From: Pullibacteroides sp964436335
Lineage (GTDB): Bacteria > Bacteroidota > Bacteroidia > Bacteroidales > P3
Length of the DNA stretch: 9,438 nt
Assembly: GCA_964436335.1 (NCBI GenBank)
Contig: CAYTCD010000070.1
Span: 1-9,438 of the forward strand
Direction of reading: 5' to 3'
The notes beneath the pieces were generated by a model. It did no database searches. It was not told the origin of the DNA and saw nothing but the letters and a program-made list of their open reading frames with translations. This document shows, one piece after another, positions 6,260 to 9,438 of the stretch. The position numbers and the translations under genes are program-made. Every line of letters begins with the position of its first letter. The stretch's first letter is position 1.

Positions 6260-6817
6260 CTATGCTTTTTGCTTGTACAGATTAAAGTTTTCGGGGTATC
6301 GGCCGCAAGCGTCGCCGTAGATGTGTTTAATGTCATCGTACAAGGTATCCCAGGAGCGGTCCGTGTCGATCGGTTCGGGCAATACCGTACACGTTTTTTT
6401 TCGATAATCAACAATGCCGGCGTATAGCGGCACACCGGCACGTCGGGCAATGTAATAGAAGCCTTTTTTCCAATGTTCAGTGCGTTTGCGTGTGCCTTCG
6501 GGGGTGATGATCAGTGCCAATCGCTTATGCGATGAAAGCAGGTTCACGGCATGTTCCACTACATGCTGCGCCTGCTTGCGGTCTATCGGCATACCGCCCA
6601 ATGCCTTGAGCAGAAAGCCGAAGGGAAAGATGAAAAACTCCTTTTTGATAAAAAAACGTGCCGGAAGCCGTTTGGTCCAGAACGCCAGCCTTCCGATAAG
6701 GGCGTCTGTCCAAGAGGTGTGCGGGGCCACGATAAGCACATACTTGTCTTCAGGAGGGATGAAGTTATTTACGCGCCAACCGAATAACCGTAATATGAAT
6801 GCGGCGGTTTTTTCCAT
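6260..6817 (-). CDS. PlsC-like 1-acylglycerol-3-phosphate O-acyltransferase family protein
   Basis: The product has 185 residues with the PlsC/LPLAT motif series: block I HTSWTD, the H-X4-D catalytic pair (H33, D38); block II GGMPIDR (74-80); and block III TPEGTR (106-110), with the Glu and Arg that contact the glycerophosphate. Such enzymes transfer an acyl chain to lysophosphatidate or related lipids at the inner face of the cytoplasmic membrane. It is shorter than PlsC of E. coli (about 245) and lacks a clear N-terminal transmembrane anchor, so the exact acceptor is open: lysophosphatidate, another lysolipid or an envelope lipid. It starts 10 bases after the stop of the Omp85-type gene and so is very probably co-transcribed with it. 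The stop is TAG. Confidence 0.85.
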   Translation of the reverse strand: MEKTAAFILRLFGWRVNNFIPPEDKYVLIVAPHTSWTDALIGRLAFWTKRLPARFFIKKEFFIFPFGFLLKALGGMPIDRKQAQHVVEHAVNLLSSHKRLALIITPEGTRKRTEHWKKGFYYIARRAGVPLYAGIVDYRKKTCTVLPEPIDTDRSWDTLYDDIKHIYGDACGRYPENFNLYKQKA

Positions 6818-6827
6818 TGTTCTTTCT

Positions 6828-9233
6828 TTAGAATGGGTATCCGATACCGAAGTTGAAAATAAGGTTTTTCCATTTGAGCCTTTCGATAATCCAACCTTGT
6901 CCGTCGGCCATCCGGGAGGGATCGAATACGGGTATGCCCATATCTACACGGAGCAGGAAGAATTTAAAATCATAGCGCAGGCCGACTCCTGTGCCGAAGG
7001 CGAATTCTTTGTAGAAACGGTTAAACTTGAATTCTCCGTCGGGATAGGCATCGTTGGGACGGCACAGCCAGATGTTGCCGGCATCGGCGAATACCGCACC
7101 GCGCAACCCGCCTATGATGGGAAACCTTTGCTCAAGATTGAACACAAAGCGGATGTCCCCAAGTCGTTCAAAGTCGCTCCTACCTTCGGGTAAGCGATAC
7201 GAACCAGGGCCGAGTTGATACAACGGCCATGCGCGGATTGTATTGTTTCCTCCGATAAAGAAACTCTTTTCGTAGGGCATGGTGTGGGCATTGTAGTAAC
7301 TGTAGCCAAGACCGAAACCGGCCCTGAACACCAATTCGGTTTTTGTTCCCATCACAAAATGATGGCTGTAGTCTATCTCGGCCCGTACATATTGGGAAAA
7401 GGGCAGTTTGGCGATCCGGTAACTGGCCTCGGCCGGTTTGGGCCCGTTGATGGCGCGGGCAAAACCGGAAAGCAGATTACCGGCTGTTTCTAATTCAATC
7501 CGGAGCCGGTTGTAATCTTTTTTCTCTCCCGTCTGTTGGTCGTTTAAAATAAATTGGTAGCGGGGGGTGAGGATAAAGTGATCGCTGTATTGGTAGAGAA
7601 GCCGGTGGTTTCCGTTCTGCCGATATTCATTCAAGCGGTTTTGGAAACTTTCCGAAGGGTTGATCATCTGAATCGTACTCACTTCGATGGGATTGAGCGT
7701 GTGTTCGGAAAACCTCTGTTTCCAATGGTAACCGAAAGTGGCGTTGAAGATGCCGCGTGAATAGTCTCGCTTGTGTTGGTAACTGTAACTGATGGCGATG
7801 ATGCTGGAGGGGCGGAAATTCTGCGAAAAACGGTCGATGCTTACCGGCAGCAGGAAACGGGGAAATTCAAGGCTTGCTTCCGCCTTCACTTCAAAGGTAT
7901 TGAGAAAAGTTTTGTTCTTCTGCTGATCGACCGTTACTTGGAATTCGTAAAGCCCTCTCAGTCTGATATTGAATATCTCGCCTCCCCCAAAGGTGTTCTT
8001 GTGCTGAAAACCAAGTGTGGCGGAGATACCTTCGATACCCGCACTGGTGGTGATTTGGCCTTCTACGCTGAAACTGAACCGGCTGCCTTGCATCATGTGG
8101 ATATTGCAGTCGAGCAAGTTGTTCTTGTAATAGGATTTGGCTGTGTCGTAAGGCTTTTCGGCAAGTGTGATATTGGTGTATTGGAAAACGCGCAGGTCGC
8201 TCAGATTGTCGTAGGATTGGGTTACCTGCCGTAATGTGTATAGATTACCGCTTTTCAGGAAAATCTTTTGCAGTATGGGTTTGTATTTGATAATGGGCTT
8301 TCCTTGATTGACGATATGGTAAACGGGGCCTGAAAGCCCTTTCCTTTTTTCGTGGCGGGAGATGTTCTCAAAATCAACGGTATCCAGTTCCATTTTTTCT
8401 GAGATCCGGGAACGGGATTGGGGAAAGATATAAATGTTGTCGATGTGGTATTTTTTGTGATGCAGCATTACTTGCGAACCATCGATGCTGTCTGTGCGGT
8501 TAGACGGCATTTGCCGTACAATCAGCCTTACATCCATCTGCTTGGAGTTGAGTGCGCTGTCGATGGTGTAGGCGATAAAGTCTTTGGAGAAGGCCCAATA
8601 GCCTTCGTTTTGCAGTTGTTCGGAGATTCGGGTGCGTTCGGCATCCAAAGTATTGACCCGATATTGCATGCCGGAAGCAAGCAGGGTCTCATTTTCCCAA
8701 TTCCGGAACTGGTCTTGGAGGCTGTCGTCTAAAACGGAAATATCGATATTGCGTAGCCGGTAGGGTTCGTCTAGCTCCAGTTTATAGGAAACCACCACTT
8801 TTCTGTGGTCTTTGCCCTTTCTCTTTACATGGGAACAGAGCCTGGGATAGAAATATCCTTTGCTGGCCGCGTGTAGCAGAATGCTCTCATGGGAGGATGC
8901 GATGGCGCTGGAATCAAAAATGGCCGGTTCTTCTCCGATTTCACGGAGTTTGTTGTTCCACCAGTTCTTTTTGTTGGGCTTTGACCAATTGTATAGGCTC
9001 AGTTTTACGCGGAATCCCAGAATCTTGCTGTTGGGCTCTTGGGTAAGCAGGTTCATCATGTCCGATTTGCTTACGGTTCCGCCCTTGGAAACCTTTACGC
9101 TGTTTCTGACCAACAGGCTTTCGTTTTCAGGTACTTTCTTCATGCTGTTGCAACTGCAAACCAATGCGGCAAGCAACAGTACAGGCGAAATCCGCCTTGC
9201 AACACGAAAAAAAACAGAAAATAGCACCGGCAT
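6828..9233 (-). CDS. Omp85 superfamily (BamA/TamA-like) outer-membrane lipoprotein
   Basis: The product has 801 residues from the ATG at 9233. A signal sequence (SPVLLLAALVCSC) ends in a lipobox-like VCSC, so Cys28 is probably lipidated. The following NSMKKVPENESLL resembles the C-x-x-x-K-x-VPE-x-E-x-LL start of Bacteroidota Omp85 lipoproteins. Periplasmic POTRA-like repeats fill roughly residues 35-380. A 16-strand-type barrel follows, with the L6 motif FFIGGNNTIRAWPLYQLGPG (658-677; IRAW at 666-669 in place of VRGF), ADAGNIW, and a terminal aromatic strand ending NFGIGYPF. Family roles are insertion or translocation of outer-membrane and surface proteins; it is not BamA itself, which is not a lipoprotein. 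The frame is open for 62 more codons upstream (to 9419), but those overlap another gene's end and precede the signal peptide, so I rejected that start. It is followed by an acyltransferase gene. Confidence 0.92.
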   Translation of the reverse strand: MPVLFSVFFRVARRISPVLLLAALVCSCNSMKKVPENESLLVRNSVKVSKGGTVSKSDMMNLLTQEPNSKILGFRVKLSLYNWSKPNKKNWWNNKLREIGEEPAIFDSSAIASSHESILLHAASKGYFYPRLCSHVKRKGKDHRKVVVSYKLELDEPYRLRNIDISVLDDSLQDQFRNWENETLLASGMQYRVNTLDAERTRISEQLQNEGYWAFSKDFIAYTIDSALNSKQMDVRLIVRQMPSNRTDSIDGSQVMLHHKKYHIDNIYIFPQSRSRISEKMELDTVDFENISRHEKRKGLSGPVYHIVNQGKPIIKYKPILQKIFLKSGNLYTLRQVTQSYDNLSDLRVFQYTNITLAEKPYDTAKSYYKNNLLDCNIHMMQGSRFSFSVEGQITTSAGIEGISATLGFQHKNTFGGGEIFNIRLRGLYEFQVTVDQQKNKTFLNTFEVKAEASLEFPRFLLPVSIDRFSQNFRPSSIIAISYSYQHKRDYSRGIFNATFGYHWKQRFSEHTLNPIEVSTIQMINPSESFQNRLNEYRQNGNHRLLYQYSDHFILTPRYQFILNDQQTGEKKDYNRLRIELETAGNLLSGFARAINGPKPAEASYRIAKLPFSQYVRAEIDYSHHFVMGTKTELVFRAGFGLGYSYYNAHTMPYEKSFFIGGNNTIRAWPLYQLGPGSYRLPEGRSDFERLGDIRFVFNLEQRFPIIGGLRGAVFADAGNIWLCRPNDAYPDGEFKFNRFYKEFAFGTGVGLRYDFKFFLLRVDMGIPVFDPSRMADGQGWIIERLKWKNLIFNFGIGYPF

Positions 9234-9364
9234 CCGGATAAAACGAGAAAGGTTGGTAAAAGAAAAGAAAGGATCTAACGTAAAAAGGTGACCGTAACGG
9301 AAAGCGCGGTATTCTGCACGCGAGCCGTTGACGGCCACCTCTCGAAGCGGGGAATGCCGCCGGT
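9234..9364 (-). promoter_or_regulatory. Gap upstream of the Omp85 gene with a candidate -7 element
   Basis: This 131-base gap separates the Omp85 start from the stop of the gene at the right edge. Minus-strand TACGTTAG (9282-9275) is one mismatch from TAnnTTTG and lies about 42 bases before the ATG. There is no good -33 box at 19-21 bases. No strong terminator hairpin with a T run is seen, so co-transcription with the upstream gene is possible. Confidence 0.3.
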
Positions 9365-9438
9365 TTAGCCGAGTCTTTCGAGCTGAACGGTGAAGTGACG
9401 CATCAGTTCGGCTTCCCAAACAATCTTGACACCGCGTT
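9365..9438 (-). CDS. C-terminal end of an unrecognised protein
   Basis: Minus-strand codons from 9436 encode 23 residues that include GVKIVWEAELMRHFTVQLER and end in LG before a TAA at 9367-9365. The gene enters from beyond the right edge. Codon choice resembles the neighbouring genes, and the peptide looks like a real protein end with alternating hydrophobic residues. It is too short to name. The same frame stays open for 29 further codons after the TAA, up to TAG at 9277-9275, so an interrupted longer gene cannot be excluded, although that stretch uses less typical codons such as AGG. Confidence 0.55.
   Translation of the reverse strand, partial: RGVKIVWEAELMRHFTVQLERLG

Noticed and set aside
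6480..7193. 237-codon plus-strand frame spanning the acyltransferase and the end of the Omp85 gene
   Set aside because: It crosses two well-supported minus-strand genes and their short gap and has no family resemblance.
9234..9419. Upstream in-frame extension of the Omp85 gene to 9419
   Set aside because: It would put 62 residues in front of a clear lipoprotein signal and overlap the end of another gene; the ATG at 9233 fits far better.
1..9438. Mobile elements, CRISPR, defence genes or phage
   Set aside because: Every gene of useful length is a recognisable housekeeping or envelope gene. I saw no transposase, integrase, direct-repeat array or target-site duplication, and the tRNA gene shows no adjacent integrase or duplicated 3' end.

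Overview
The window reads as chromosomal housekeeping DNA from a member of the Bacteroidota, probably Bacteroidales. The clues are promoter -7 elements of the form TAnnTTTG, a general lack of Shine-Dalgarno sequences, an ExbB-small membrane protein-ExbD-ExbD cassette, and an Omp85 protein that carries a lipoprotein signal. No mobile element, CRISPR array, phage gene or defence system is visible.

Layout. Positions 1-483 (minus) hold the N-terminal 161 codons of pyruvate:ferredoxin (flavodoxin) oxidoreductase, which runs off the left edge. A short AT-rich divergent promoter region (484-590) separates it from a plus-strand block: a TatD-family metal-dependent hydrolase (591-1385), tryptophanyl-tRNA synthetase (1447-2436, with its own promoter) and the ribosome-associated GTPase HflX (2436-3647), whose start codon overlaps the trpS stop. 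A 19-bp-stem hairpin at 3687-3729 ends this block and also the facing one.

From there everything lies on the minus strand. A proton-motive-force energising cassette (read from 5992 down to 3744) encodes ExbB, a small three-helix membrane protein interrupted by an in-frame TAA, and two different ExbD proteins. The second ExbD has an unusually good Shine-Dalgarno sequence. Upstream is a tRNA-Ser(GGA) gene (6075-6162). Next is a two-gene envelope unit: an Omp85 (BamA/TamA-like) outer-membrane lipoprotein (9233-6828) followed by a PlsC-like acyltransferase (6817-6260). The right edge holds the last 23 codons of an unrecognised minus-strand gene.

How the genes fit together. The right half is envelope biology: energy transfer from the inner membrane to TonB-type outer-membrane transport, outer-membrane protein insertion or export, and phospholipid acylation. 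The left half is translation and central anaerobic metabolism. I see no undescribed multi-gene system. The best leads are the interrupted membrane protein within an otherwise intact exb cassette and the Shine-Dalgarno sequence in front of the second exbD.
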